Shown here: positions 21,702 to 33,627 of the stretch, in pieces
How positions within the stretch are numbered: position 1 is the first letter of the stretch
How the letters are laid out: every line of letters starts with the position of its first letter
From: Colletotrichum lupini
Lineage: Eukaryota; Ascomycota; Sordariomycetes; Glomerellales; Glomerellaceae
Length of the DNA stretch: 64,000 bases
Assembly (NCBI RefSeq): GCF_023278565.1
Contig: NC_064675.1
Location: 124,001 to 188,000 of the forward strand
Direction: 5' to 3'
Notes under the pieces: model-generated
The model's input: only the letters and a program-made list of their open reading frames with translations
What the model was told of the DNA's origin: nothing
The model's database searches: none
Made by a program: the position numbers and the translations under genes

Positions 21702-22815
21702 ATGGATGTAAGTCTCCCCTCCCCCATATCCCCCTGATTCTCGCGAGTGTTACTTACTAATAATCGATTGCCAGCAGGAAAAGGGCAAGAAGGATAAGCC
21801 CATCATCGTCTCGAGCGACGAGGGTGTGACTCCCCCCCTCACCCCCCGGACCGCCGCGGCCGCCGGCCACCTTCGGGTTGCCCGCCTTCTCGCCGAAGGC
21901 CCCGAGGGCTGGTGGGACGGTCGTGGTCCTCCCACCCCCGCCGAGTTCGGCCTGGCCCCTGCCCTTCCTCCGGCCCCGGCCCCGGTCTCTGCCCGCCCGC
22001 CCGCCTCTGCCCGCCCGCCCGCCTCCGCCCGCCCTCCTACCTCCCGTGCGGCCAACGCCCGCGCCAGCCCGGCGGCCTCGGCGGCCTCGACAACCTCCAG
22101 CTCGGCCAGCAGCTCGATCGGGTCGGGGAGCTCGGCCTCTGTCGGCTCCTTCTTCGACGACGAGGACCCCCAAGGAAGGATTCGGGCGCAGACAGGCAGC
22201 AAGAAGGACCACCGCCGCTGCAAGTTCAAGTACTACCAGCGCAGGCAAAGCCGGTCCAAGTACCGCAACGTATACCGTTGCAAGGGCTATCCCGGAAACT
22301 CCGACTGCAAGAACATGCTCTACTGCTCTCGCGAAAGAAGATGCCTACACAAGTCCAACTTCAAGGACAAGGACGGACGTATCAACCTCAAGAACTGCGC
22401 AAGCTGCCGCGCCGAAACACGTACCGCCAAGATCGAGGACAAGGGCGAGCGAGAAGCCAAGAGACGCCAGCTGGCCTCCGAATTCAAGGCCGTTCCATTC
22501 AAACGCGGTTCCGGTGCTGGTCGTAACGCCAAAGGCAAGAAGCGTCGCCTCGGCAAGAAGAACTACTCTGCCCGCAAGGGTAAGGCCACTGTCAAGTCCG
22601 GCCGCGGGGCTGCTGCAGGCGAGACTGAGTCCGATGTCGAGTCGGAGGAGGAATTCCTGGGCCACGTGGACCTACCTGACGAGCGTCCTGGCTTGAGAAA
22701 GCGTCGCCGCAAGGATGAGTCTGACGATGACGACGACAACTACGGCGCCAACGGAAAGGGCGGCTTTTCGGGAGTTGGTGGAGGCAACGGTGCGATCCCT
22801 GTGATTGCCCATTGA
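21702..22815 (+). CDS. Unrecognised basic protein with a central Cys-rich core, 2 exons, 347-348 aa
   Basis: I do not recognise this protein. The model has a first coding exon of only 6 nt (ATG GAT, 21702-21707), an intron starting GTAAGT, and exon 2 from 21778 (or 21775). The intron ends CCAGCAG, a tandem NAG acceptor, so the product would begin MDEKGKK or MDQEKGKK. Residues about 45-125 are rich in Ala, Pro and Ser, with three copies of SARPPA in tandem, then an acidic Ser block (SFFDDEDP). Residues about 145-220 are the conserved-looking part: a basic segment with seven cysteines and a histidine, ending NLKNCASCRAE, which could bind zinc. The rest is Lys/Arg-rich with nuclear-localisation-like KGKKRRLGKK and LRKRRRKDE, and an acidic DDDDD run. 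A nuclear or nucleolar nucleic-acid-binding role is a guess. Confidence 0.75.
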
Positions 22816-25411
22816 GGAAGTCTCTATCCTTGTGCCGGAACGCTACAGAGGTCATACATCCAACTTCATTTACGACTTGGTCCCCTACCTGTACCGGCAG
22901 CTTGCACATTACGACCTATCGACATCACCACTGGATCGATTCGAACAAACATACATACATACAAGGCGGCTCGTTTTCTTTTTCGGCATGACAGGCACGA
23001 CATGGCTAGTGGCTCTCATTTCTTACACCATTGAGGGAAAGTGAGCGTGAAGACTGTGCCTAGATTGAGGCTTTACTTCAGCGAGGAGTCAACCCCCGGG
23101 GGAATGACTTTGGCTTTGGAGGGCAAGGAAACTGGGTCCTGGAGACGCGTGAGGCTGGTAACTTGGGGAAGGGGGCTGGTCTTATTGCTCTGAGACTTGA
23201 CATCTTCAGCGGATTCTTCGCCTTGCTGGAGACATCGACATTCCCACTTATGACGAACAACTTTACAAATGGGGCATGTAGACCCAAAGCCAGGATCTTG
23301 GTTCACGCTCTAGATCTTCACAGTGTCTCTCTACTCCTACGAAGGTTGGAAAGAGGGATGGGTGGTGGTTCTGCATCCGCAAGGTAAGCTCATTTCCTTC
23401 ACTTCAACCAACCTGCCCACGAACTAACTAGTCTCTAGGAGAGTACTGGGACAGCTGACGAAAAGTTAAGCTTGAGAGCAGCTGGGAACGTGTAGATTAG
23501 AGCTGGGGAGAGTGAGAGGCCGATGATATGGGAAGCTTAGGTCTCCCAGAAGGGAAGGCGGGGGAATTCGAGACTCGGTACTCGGGAGCTTAGATCGCCC
23601 CCGGATTCATCGTCAAATACATACATTTCCCTTGGAGATGCCTTGCGCACCTATGATGTGAAATTTTCAACATTGACTAAAAAGGTGGAAACAAACTAGG
23701 ACATGCACAGATTCTTTCATGAGTCAGCTACTCTTAAGACCTCATCTTGGAGAGATACTACATAACTACCTCAAGGATTGGCTGCATCGAGGCAGCGTGG
23801 ATCGAAGAGCTCACAATTACCTTGCGATGAGACCATTCCAGGAGTCAATGTGGTGATCAATGAGCTTAAGCTAAGCCACGTCAATTCAATACATTGACTC
23901 TACAAGCTGTCAAATGCTGGCTGGATCTTCGCGTGGCATGGCTGTCATCTTTGAGAAGCAATACGAGAAGATGGAGCCCGCGGTCCGCGACGCCGCATGG
24001 CCGACGCCTTCCGGGCGCCGACTCCCACCGGCACACGGATTGCGGAAGCTGAACAGCTACTTGAACTGGCGAGACTCATGCACATTTAACCATCTCACCT
24101 CGACTAACGTGCTTTCTTGGATTCTTCTTGTGGAAGAGAAGTCAGGTACTAAAAGGGAGGGGGAGCATCGGCGCCTTTCCCGAAATCGCACATGAGCAAC
24201 CCTCGCCTAACCTCATTCTTCTATGACCACTCGACATCCCACCGTTTTTGGCTCACCGCTGCTTCACACCATCTTCGCCCAACTCCTGCTCATCGATTTT
24301 CTCATTATTCTCGTATTTCACGCCCGTCCTGCGTCTCTTGCACCCAGATTATCATGGCGGTATCATCCCAAAGAGACCCAAAAAGCAACCCTCTTATCTC
24401 ATCACAGAGATAATGGACGGCTGGGATGTGGGCGAGGCTGCCAACCAGAACGTCGAGACCCCCGGCTAGTTGCCGGCGTCGCGCATATCAATAGATAATG
24501 CACCGCGATATGGGTATGTGGGATGTGGGATGCGGGAAAATGCCAGCAGAGCAGATCGCTGAGACTAATGGCCCATGGGAAACCTAGACCACAGCATGGG
24601 ATATCAGATATATCAGTCGCCCCGGGTCGCTAGTCTTGCAGGACGGGCGCGCCATCGCGGGGCAACCTTTTCCTGACTTCACCGTACCATTGCGGATGGG
24701 GAACTTTCTCGGCAGCTCGGCACCGCCAACGATGGGTTCGTATCCCGATTGAGAGTTGCGTAAAGCACACACTTAGACGATGGATGGAGTAGGCTGTGCC
24801 GTGTTTCCCGACGGATCTTACGGGGACCGGTTGCTGTAAGGGATTAATACTGGTGGTGCGACACGTCCAACGATGACAACGACGGCACTTCTCTCGCTCT
24901 CACAGACTACGGCGCGATTCATGAACAGCAAACGATAATCACGATCAGGCGAAGAGGGACTGCTATGGGTATTGCAAATAGGAGTCGACATTAAGGAAGA
25001 GGAACGAATTCCTGGAATATGTATCTCGCATCTATCTTCGACGGCCGTTAATGCGCTCAATTCCGATCTCGTCGAACGCGACCGTTTTATCTACCAGGAA
25101 AGAGGAACCAAAATATCCGGGACACCATTCAACGAAAAGGAAACGAAGACAAAGCACAAGGAAACCCGAGGTATTACATCCGTCCTGCATATCATCTGCG
25201 CGTTTCAAACTGCCGTTTGCTCCAATGTACACCAACCGCAAACAACAGTGTCGCTACATGTATGCGCCAGAAAAGCCCAAGTGAGTAACGAAAATTCCAC
25301 TGATTGGAGGAAAAAGCAAAAATCGTGAGAAGCATGAGGGATGTGGGAGAGTGATGACTGAAGAATACGCCACCGTCAGCCCAAGACAGCCGCAAACCTT
25401 GGCCGAAAGTC
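22816..25411. other. Intergenic region, no convincing gene
   Basis: About 2.6 kb between convergent genes. Open frames are short (up to 118 codons) and overlap on both strands without family motifs. From about 23390 to 23910 there is no frame of 60 codons. Confidence 0.55.
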
Positions 25412-26773
25412 TTAGTTGCACCACATCTCAACACGAGTCTTGTCGAGCTGGTCCAGGACGTCAAAGTCAAGTCCTGTTTGTCGGAAAGCGACAATGATCA
25501 TGTCGAAACGCTGCTCCAGCGACCGCGCGTTCCAGTCCTCGACGTCCAGGCGCGCGATTTGCGGTACAGCCTCCTGCTTGACGAGAGGATCGGCCCAGCA
25601 AACATCGACCTTTTCCGTCAGCACGAGGCTTTTTGCGAGTTCGAGACCGGGAGAGTTGGCCAGGTGCGACTGGCCCTTCTTGAAGCCCATGCCCACGACA
25701 AGGACGCTAGGTCTCAGCTTCTCGGCGCACAGTGTGTCAACCGCGCGCTGAGCGATAGCCATGGGGCGAGCTCGCATCTTCTCCGTTGCGTGTTGCAGGA
25801 GAGGAAACTGACTGTTCGAGAGAAGGTAATACGGGTTGACTGGAATACAGTGACCGCCAACGCCGAGGCTGGGCATAAACGGCATATATCCAAAGGGCTT
25901 GGTCGCCGCGGCACCGGACACCTCGTATGGGTCAACGCCGTGGCCCAAACAAGCATCGGCCATCTCGTTTGCGAACGCGATACACATCATACGCTGGCAA
26001 TTCTCGTACAACTTGGTCATCTCTGCGACTTCGGGCCGAGACACAGGGACGACATTGTCAAACACCTGCGAGTACAGGCGAACAATGGCATTGAGCGAGC
26101 CTGGAACCACATCATCCAAGCCGGAAACGATTTTGGGAATGGCGAATGCAGGCGGCTCAACTCGGCCAGGGTCGACTCGTTCGGGTGACATGCCGGCAAA
26201 GAGGTGACGCTCCTTCGCCAGAGGCCCGAGCAGCTCTCTCGTCATACCGACTGCGACGGACGATTCGACGACAACCACCGAACCGGGGCGAGCGTATGTG
26301 GCGACGTTCTTGAGAGCAGATTTCAGAAAGGAAGCGTCAATGGTCTGGTCTGGGCGCAACAGTGTCGGAACCGAGATGAGGAAGTGCGTGGCAGCTGCCA
26401 TGTCGCTAGGCTTGCAAGTGAACTTGGCCTTGCTGTCTGGGCCAAATTCCTCGCCAAGACTCTGGACACGCGCCTCAGAGACATCAAAACCGAGAACGTT
26501 GAACTTGCGAGCAAAGTTGCCCACAAGGTGTTCTCCAACGTATCCGACACCGATGACGGCCACCAGAGGTTCCGCCTCTAGGTCAATGGAGCTTGCAACC
26601 GTGGCAAGCTCCTCATCCGATTCGCACTCCTCCGTGGGAGGTGTGATGGGGTAGTAGCCATCATGAGGGAAGTCCCATACTTGAGGCTTCGTCTCCGGGG
26701 AGTCGAAAGGATATCCGTTGTGGCAAGTCGGAGAACGCTCCGGGGTGTCGGGAGTGAGCATCTGGGTATCCAT
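25412..26773 (-). CDS. UDP-glucose/GDP-mannose dehydrogenase family protein, intronless, 453 aa
   Basis: NAD-dependent four-electron oxidation of a nucleotide sugar to the uronic acid is the family reaction. Single exon. The N-terminal 65 residues are Pro/Ser/Glu-rich and probably disordered. The Rossmann motif is VAVIGVGYVG at 71-80. Other family landmarks are the catalytic Glu in ESSVAVGMT (E170), SPERVDPG, the Lys/Asn of EMTKLYENCQR (K254, N258) and the nucleophile C309 in GVGGHCIPVNPYY. The C-terminal domain has VLVVGMGFKKGQSHLANSPG. The GGHCIPVNP form, and the pattern around it, are closer to the UDP-N-acetyl-hexosamine dehydrogenase group (WecC/Wbp type) than to animal and plant UDP-glucose dehydrogenase; that subgroup call is inference. 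If it acts on UDP-GlcNAc it would share a substrate with chitin synthase. Confidence 0.9.
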   Translation of the reverse strand: MDTQMLTPDTPERSPTCHNGYPFDSPETKPQVWDFPHDGYYPITPPTEECESDEELATVASSIDLEAEPLVAVIGVGYVGEHLVGNFARKFNVLGFDVSEARVQSLGEEFGPDSKAKFTCKPSDMAAATHFLISVPTLLRPDQTIDASFLKSALKNVATYARPGSVVVVESSVAVGMTRELLGPLAKERHLFAGMSPERVDPGRVEPPAFAIPKIVSGLDDVVPGSLNAIVRLYSQVFDNVVPVSRPEVAEMTKLYENCQRMMCIAFANEMADACLGHGVDPYEVSGAAATKPFGYMPFMPSLGVGGHCIPVNPYYLLSNSQFPLLQHATEKMRARPMAIAQRAVDTLCAEKLRPSVLVVGMGFKKGQSHLANSPGLELAKSLVLTEKVDVCWADPLVKQEAVPQIARLDVEDWNARSLEQRFDMIIVAFRQTGLDFDVLDQLDKTRVEMWCN

Positions 26774-29700
26774 TGCAATGGAACGAGGGTGTGAACGAAC
26801 GATGAGGGCTTCTACAAAACGAGTGGCGGGGTAGGCCTGTGAAGATGAAGGAGAATATCTTTTCTGATATCTGCCTTTGGGAAAAAGTCAACTACACTGC
26901 CAAGTGTCTATAGCTCTTGAAAAGGGCGTAAGAGTGGAAGAGAGGGGCGCACGGAATGGAAGGAAGAAAGCCCTTGTCAGAGGAAAGGAAGCGGGAGTTA
27001 AAAAGACTTGCCAACTGAGGCACTGACATGATGGTCAGGCACAAGGAGGAAGGAAGAAGAGGAGACAGCCCACTCAAGTTGACCCTGCCCCTGGCGTCAG
27101 CTTTCTCGAGGTTGCCCAGACCAGACCGTTGCGGCCGCCGTCCTCCATGGCAGCACCAGAGCAAAGCAATGATTGAGACATGGCATCGAACTGGGTGTTG
27201 CCGGGCCTAATCGGGATCCACGTCTGGTTTGCAGCATACGGCATAAACGCCATGGTAGTGGTGAGGCTCCCTCAAGCCAGCCCGGCGGCACGCGGCTGGA
27301 GAACAGCGACGGGGCCGTGGACAGATCAAAGTCGAAAAGCAGAACGACATGTTAGTTTCAGGTCGAGGCTAGCTCCCGAGCAGGCCAGAACTTGGGGTCA
27401 AACAGGCGACCATGAGCAATAGTTTGTCCAAAAGCAGTCCATGGCAAAGCGGCCTGAAGGTGGCTGAAGGTTCCACCCCCTCAGAGCGCAACCGCAACCA
27501 CAACCACAGGCGCGCTTCGGCAAGACGACGCTGCACGGAGAAGATTACAATAGCGCAATATGGCATCAGCACAACGACAATGGCAGAATACTGCTCAGGC
27601 CGGGTGTGTCCAGACTCTCGTTACTCACCAGCAAGATCATCCAGCGTGGAATCGCCAAGCTGGCAAGCCCGGATGCATGAGGCAGGCAAAGACACTCATC
27701 TCCCCTGTCTGCCCATGGCACTCTCACGGCTCGCCGAGATGTACTCCGACGCTTGATGTCATGCAGAACGCCCCCCGTCAACAGTTGCTGAGGGCCAATT
27801 TTTTGTGAGGAGGTTGCTGCGGCCTGCTCGGCTGGCCTGGGAGTAAGTATGCTTTCTTGGAACTTGGACGCGGAATTCGACCATGACAATCTTTGTTGCA
27901 TGGTCATATTCGAGGTTCGTAAGCGGTGGTCCAGGGTACTGCTGGATCGAGATGAATCGAAAAGGGCCGGAGGTTACGCTGGGGTCACCTTCGCATCTCA
28001 CGGCCGAAGGGGGTGCTTGCTTGGCCACCGGCCTTGGGCGCGTCGATCACGCATGGCTGGATTCTTTTCACGGAAGAGATTTCTCAACCTCTCTTTTCCG
28101 GGAGTGTCCCAAAAAAAGGCCTGGAGGTCATCTTCGACAGAAACCTTGCGAGAATATCGACAGGGGGTCTCCAAGACGAGAAGAAGGGTGTATGGGCAAG
28201 CTGGAAAAGAGCCAGGATGAGGCTTGCTTGCAGAGTACGGACTGAAGGCGGCGTACAGAAAGCTCCTTCGGTCTCCGTATTCCGTATGCCCATATCGAGG
28301 TCGACGGAAGCCACTGTCTTGGCAGCTTGATATCGAGTCGAGAGTCGATTGAGACGACGTTATGTGTCGAAGCACAACAATAGACAAGTAAGTGTACGGT
28401 TGTGGAGGAGATGATTGGTGTGAGGAACGAGACAAGGAACGTTCGGTCAGCTCCCCATGGATATGCATACGCATATGCATATGCATATGGGAGATGCATA
28501 TGCAAGTGTCATGCAATATGCATTACGGCAGCATGATGGCGAGGGATCCGCCCCCGCCAATGCTTTATTGCATCTCGGGAAAATGCTGGGTGGTATTGCA
28601 TGAGTGCGAAGTCCACAAGGGGCGGGGTGTCTCTCATCCCCGCTCGACTTTCTTCTTTCTTCATCTTCTCCGTTACTGCATCGCCATCTTATCATTTCCA
28701 CACGCCCCCTCCATCATCACCACATCACCCACCCACCCTCCTCCATCCCCCCCGTCCGCTCCTCCTTCGTGAGCTACGTACTCCGTTGTACATGGTGGGC
28801 TCCCAGCTTTGTGGGGCACGAGCCCTTCAATGGCTTTCCGGTCCGTCCTCCACGATTCCATCCCATCAACCGCCCCGTTCGACACCGATCCAAGCTTCCA
28901 AGCCACAAACGGCCCTTGCACTGGGCGGCATACACGTGGTGGAGAAACCCGCCAACGGACAACTGTTTCCCTCAGAGACGCCTCTTTTTGTGCTGTCCGC
29001 TCTCTCTGACCCTCGTTCAGGAAGAGAAGAAGAAAACATCAACGCCAAGAACCTCCCTTCATCTCGTCATTCTCGGCTCGGGACCGGCGCGGCGCCTTGG
29101 GGGGATGCGCTTGTGTAGCACATGTGGCGGACCTACCAGCTGGATTTCATTTTCGGGACCTCTCAAGCCACAGCGGACTTCTGTCAGCCAGCAAACAAGC
29201 GGCCTCTGGTATTCCTACTGAACGATGCTATTTGCAGTCCCGCCGCCTGGGGCCAACATATGGCTCGAGCCGACGGGTTGTAGCATGATGCTTTATTCAA
29301 ACAAGCAAAACCTCTGTCCGAAACGGGGCGCTGAGAAGTTTTGATCGACAGCCAAGTCGCACACCGTCGACCGGGACGGCATCATCAAGCATTCGGCTCG
29401 TTTCATACCACGAGGGCAGCTCTTCTCGAAAGGGAGCCAAAAGCGGGAATCTGCCTCTGCACTCCTATGTGGCCGTTGACGACGGCTTCGACTGTAATGC
29501 CGTCTCCTCACCACGATCTCGCAACACTTGCCGACCTGTCTCCCGATCACCAGAAGCCCACTGCAGCGTCCACGGACGAAGGTGCACCGCCACTGCGCGC
29601 TTCTCATACTAGTTCTCTGTAGTTCAAAAGACTTTTTCAATGTTCTGACCATGGGACTTGCCATCGTGCTCGGTGGGTGCCCTCAACACTAGCATGATTG

Positions 29701-31895
29701 GTGGGACTTTGTGCCCTCTTCTCAAGCTGACGAACCAAAAGATGGGATGGCAAAATGCGTCTGCGCTGGTGCCATCTGCACTGCAAATGCAAGATGCAAT
29801 ACAATTATAGAAATACAGAGGCACCCCCAACGGATCGGGGATGGATATTGGAGCCGCAGCTCACAGCCCTGCCAGGTCGGCGCCAAGTTCTGCCAACAAT
29901 GCAAAGAAGACGAGGTGCATCTCAATCTTTGTGTGAGGTTAGGGATGTCATTGGCCCCAGTCATGATCGCACCGCTTCAGTCTGGTGACTTGTACGTCCT
30001 TAGGCTTTCGGTTATACGAGGAGGTCTAATCGATGAGGCTGCCGTCTTTACTCAATCTTTCGCACCTTACGACCTTGTCCGACCTGATGACATCAAGAAC
30101 CCAACAAGCGTAGGCTGACCAATACTCACGGGGACGAGAAACTCTCAACGTAGTGTCTGCCTGATTACTGAAAGAGTTGGTTTGCGGAGAGGAGGATGCT
30201 GACGGCACTAAAAGATTGGAGCAAAGCGACATTTTTTTGTTTACTGCCAAGAACCAAAAGTTCTGTGCCCGTTTGTTGGAGTCTAGGAGGCAGGAAATGC
30301 CGACCAGAACCTCGCTGACGAGGACGCAGCAACAAGCGTAGTAGTGTGTCGCCGGGTATCGGCGACTGCACCTCTCGGGTTCATTACCAAAACCTCGGAG
30401 ACAGCCAAGGACCGGCGCGTCCGTAGGAGGACAAGCCTGACCAGCCTGGGGAAACACAAGCCCGTCCATTCGGGTTGTCTGCTGAAAGATTCCGATCTTC
30501 GCACCAGCTTTTCGGGGTCGACATACGACGGTGAAGAGAAGCAGACGAAAGACAACGTATCCTTGTTCTCAACTTGGTCTTCGAAGTCATGCGGCGAGAC
30601 CATTCTCGCGGTCAAGTTTCATTTCGAACATCGATGCCGCAGGACACGGAACCTGGACGAGCGAATTTATTTGAGAAGAGACAAAGACGGGTGTCTAGGT
30701 ACTTCACCATGATGACTCCCCGCCTCTCATCTCGTCATGCGCATCTTTACACAGAGCAAAGTTTTCCTCGGATAATCCAATGTGGATAATTGACTCGGGG
30801 AATACACCCATATCCAGGGATTCTGGACTGTTCGGGGGCATCTCGTCGCCCACGGGCAGCCCCCCGGTTGCATCCCAGCCCTGGTCTTTGATCTTCCTCT
30901 AGGTATGCCCCTGTTACTTTCACAAAGCACATCATCAATCTATCATCAGGGCACCTGCAGTGGATCTTCGGTCTGTCTGGCTGGAGGTTGGCATGCTGGC
31001 CTGACTGGATACGTTATTGCCCAGCTTCTGCAGCTCCAAGTCTGCAAGGGCTCAATAAGTCTGGTCTCACTCAGCCCATTTCATACTCGATTGGGAGAAA
31101 AATTTTCCTTTTCACCGTTAGCCTGCCAACGCACACCTTGTCTACCATTCACCGTCCGGCTGTTGGACGGCTGGCCTCGTACACGAGCAATATCTGCCGA
31201 TCCCAGCCTTTAGTCGGGCACAACGGGGCCGTGATCGGGTGAAAGCTCATATGGGTTCATCTCTTCGACCCCGCGAGCTTCCCGTACGGCGCACCTAACC
31301 CGGCTCTCACGGCTCCGCAACTCGTATGCCACCTGTCGACAGCCTATGCGTCAATGTCTGGCATGTAGTCATGCTGGGGTCGCGTACGAATAGTTGGGTC
31401 CGAAGCCATGGATTCAGCCATCTAAAGGATCGTAGGACGCAATGTCATGCTGAATATTGGAGTCTTAGCCCACGATCTGACGAAGCGCCGCCTCGTATCG
31501 AGAGGGTTGAAGGTGCCAGCCTACCTTTGCAAGTGCCGTTTCTCCCGTCTGACTCCATCCATCTTTGACCTGAGGAATGCCATTATATGCGCTTGGCCAG
31601 CGCCATTGATCCAGCTGCCAAGTCACACGCTCTCAGCCAGCCTACTCTTGCCCTCTCTGTCAATACAACCCGAGGGACTGGACTCAACACGGCGTCCTTG
31701 GCAGGTCTGTAGGAGCAATATCCATCTTCGTAGTGTAAAGCCGAAGACCAGTCATTATCGTCGAGGAATCTCTCGTAAATACCGCCCTTCGCCTTCTTTG
31801 AATCATTCCGGAACCTATTCTCCATCTTGCCCGCAGCGTCGATCGGTCGGAATCATACCCTCTTTGCCTTGCAGACTGCCTCACATTCTCTAGCT
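26774..31895. other. Long gene-poor intergenic region
   Basis: About 5.1 kb with no convincing coding sequence. Frames of 60-205 codons occur on both strands but overlap, have no domain motifs and do not join by plausible splicing. It includes an ATATGC repeat (28461-28505) and pyrimidine-rich DNA around 28660-28760. It may hold untranslated RNAs or long regulatory sequence for the deacetylase downstream; nothing in the sequence proves this. Confidence 0.5.
28461..28505 (+). repeat. Hexamer repeat (ATATGC)n
   Basis: About seven ATATGC/ATACGC units with one interruption (GGGAG). The unit is self-complementary, so the tract can form a hairpin. Confidence 0.8.
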
Positions 31896-33627
31896 ATGCA
31901 TGCGCTTCTGCCTATTCTCCTTTCAGGGGCGGCCATGGCCGCCACTATAAACGCTCCCCTGAGAAAGCGCGCCGAGTGCGGGCCCGGAATCGGGTCCTGT
32001 GATCCGGGCCAGTGTTGCTCAGAAGCCGGCTGGTGTGGAACGACGGCAGATTATTGCGGCGGCTCGCAATGCCAACTTGATTACAGCGACTCTTGCTATA
32101 CCTTGTAAGTTCACGTCGGTCGAAGTTTCCACTGTGCCGCACAGTTGCTAACCAAGCCTCGAAAGCTTCCCGCCACCTGGTGCTAGCACAGAGAGTATCG
32201 CGCGGCCCCTCGTGGGCTCCGTGCCTTATGGTGTGTTCATCTGCCTATGCATCGTGGGACGGACCTAACTTGCATATCCGTCTAGGCTCAATCATCACCA
32301 CTTGCGCCAACCCAGGAACCTTGGCATTGACCTATGATGATGGCCCTTACATCTACACCTCCAACCTGCTCGACATCCTGGAGGCCCAGAACATCACCGC
32401 CACCTTCTTTGTCGCCGGCAACAACATTGGCAAGAACCGGATGGACAACCCCGATACGCCTTGGCCGGCCGTAATGCAAAGAATGTACGCCGCCGGCCAC
32501 CATATTGCAAGCCATACATGGACCCACCGCAACCTGAACGAGGTCAATAGCACCATCCAGAGAACTGAGATCATCTACAACGAAATGGCATTCCGAAACC
32601 TATTCGGCTGGATTCCCACTTACATACGCCCGCCATTCCTTGAATGTGACGCCGGGTCAGGATGTCAGAACCTGCTCAAGACGCTCGGCTACCACATCAT
32701 CAACGTGAATATCGACACCAAGGACTACATGTATGATTCGCCTGAAGAGATCCAGACCGCCAAGGACCGCTTCTCCAATGGTGTCTCAACAAATGCGGCA
32801 GCAAACAAGTACATCGAGCTGTCCCATGATGTGCACTATCAGACCGTGGTCAACTTGACCCAGTTCATGATTGATACTGCCAAGGCGCGTGGTTATCGCC
32901 TTGTGACCGTAGGAGAGTGTCTCAATGACCCCAGAGAAAACTGGTACCGGTCAGCGGGTGGCGCCATTAGCTCCGGCGTCGCAGTCGGCACGACGAGGAC
33001 GACGACAACAACCTCGGTGCCCACTTCCGCGGTCTCGACGCCTGTATCATCGCTACAGACCAGAGCTACGTCTAGCACAACATCAACCAGCGTCGCAACT
33101 CGCACATCGTCGTCAAGCGTCCCTGCTTCGACCAACGTATCACCGGACCAGACCTGTGGTGGTACCACGGGTTACACGTGCCTCAACTCAGCGTTTGGCA
33201 ACTGCTGCTCCTACTATGGATTCTGGTAAGCCTCTGGACGCCTTTGACGCCATGAATGATACGGCTGACATGCTCCCCTTAACACAGCGGCTCAAGCCTT
33301 ACATACTGCGGAACAGGCTGCCAATCAGGCTTTGGATCTTGCTCCCCCCAGTCATCGGCTGTGGCCGAATCTTCCAATGGTCTCTGCGGAAGCCAATGGA
33401 ATGCCACTTGCAAGAACTACGGCACGAAAACTTGCTGTTCTCAGTATGGTTACTGGTATGCTTTTTTACACTTTTTCTCTTCCTCCCTGTTGACCCTGGC
33501 CTTCGGGCCTGGCCCATCCGCAACAATTAGTCGCAATAAGTCGGCATGCTGATGAGAATATTACAGTGGCAACTCTGCGACGCACTGCGGAACAGGCTGC
33601 CAGTCGCTTTTCGGAACATGCAATTGA
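31896..33627 (+). CDS. Secreted chitin deacetylase (CE4) with three CBM18 modules, 5 exons, 480 aa
   Basis: Removes acetyl groups from chitin to give chitosan at the wall or outside the cell. Exons: 31896-32104, 32166-32230, 32286-33225, 33288-33455, 33567-33627. Signal peptide about 1-16 (MHALLPILLSGAAMA), Kex2-like site RKR at 23-25, then an N-terminal CBM18 (27-68, CCSEAGWCGTTADYC). The NodB domain (about 92-300) has TYDDGP at 107-112 (D109, D110), metal ligands H168 and H172 (SHTWTH), RPPF at 206-209, D235 and H272 (ELSHDVH). Tyr108 replaces the usual Phe. A Ser/Thr linker (about 310-365) leads to two C-terminal CBM18 modules (CCSYYGFC and CCSQYGYC). The last two introns interrupt the same Cys codon of these two modules in the same phase, so exon 4 is one repeat unit. 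Chitin synthase and a second deacetylase lie downstream on the same strand. Confidence 0.93.

Noticed and set aside
21750..22248. Minus-strand frames antisense to the Cys-rich gene
   Set aside because: They result from the GC-rich Ala/Pro repeat on the sense strand and have no independent features.
28461..28505. ATATGC tract as a possible regulatory array
   Set aside because: It is a simple-sequence repeat in a gene-poor stretch; no nearby gene start gives it a role.
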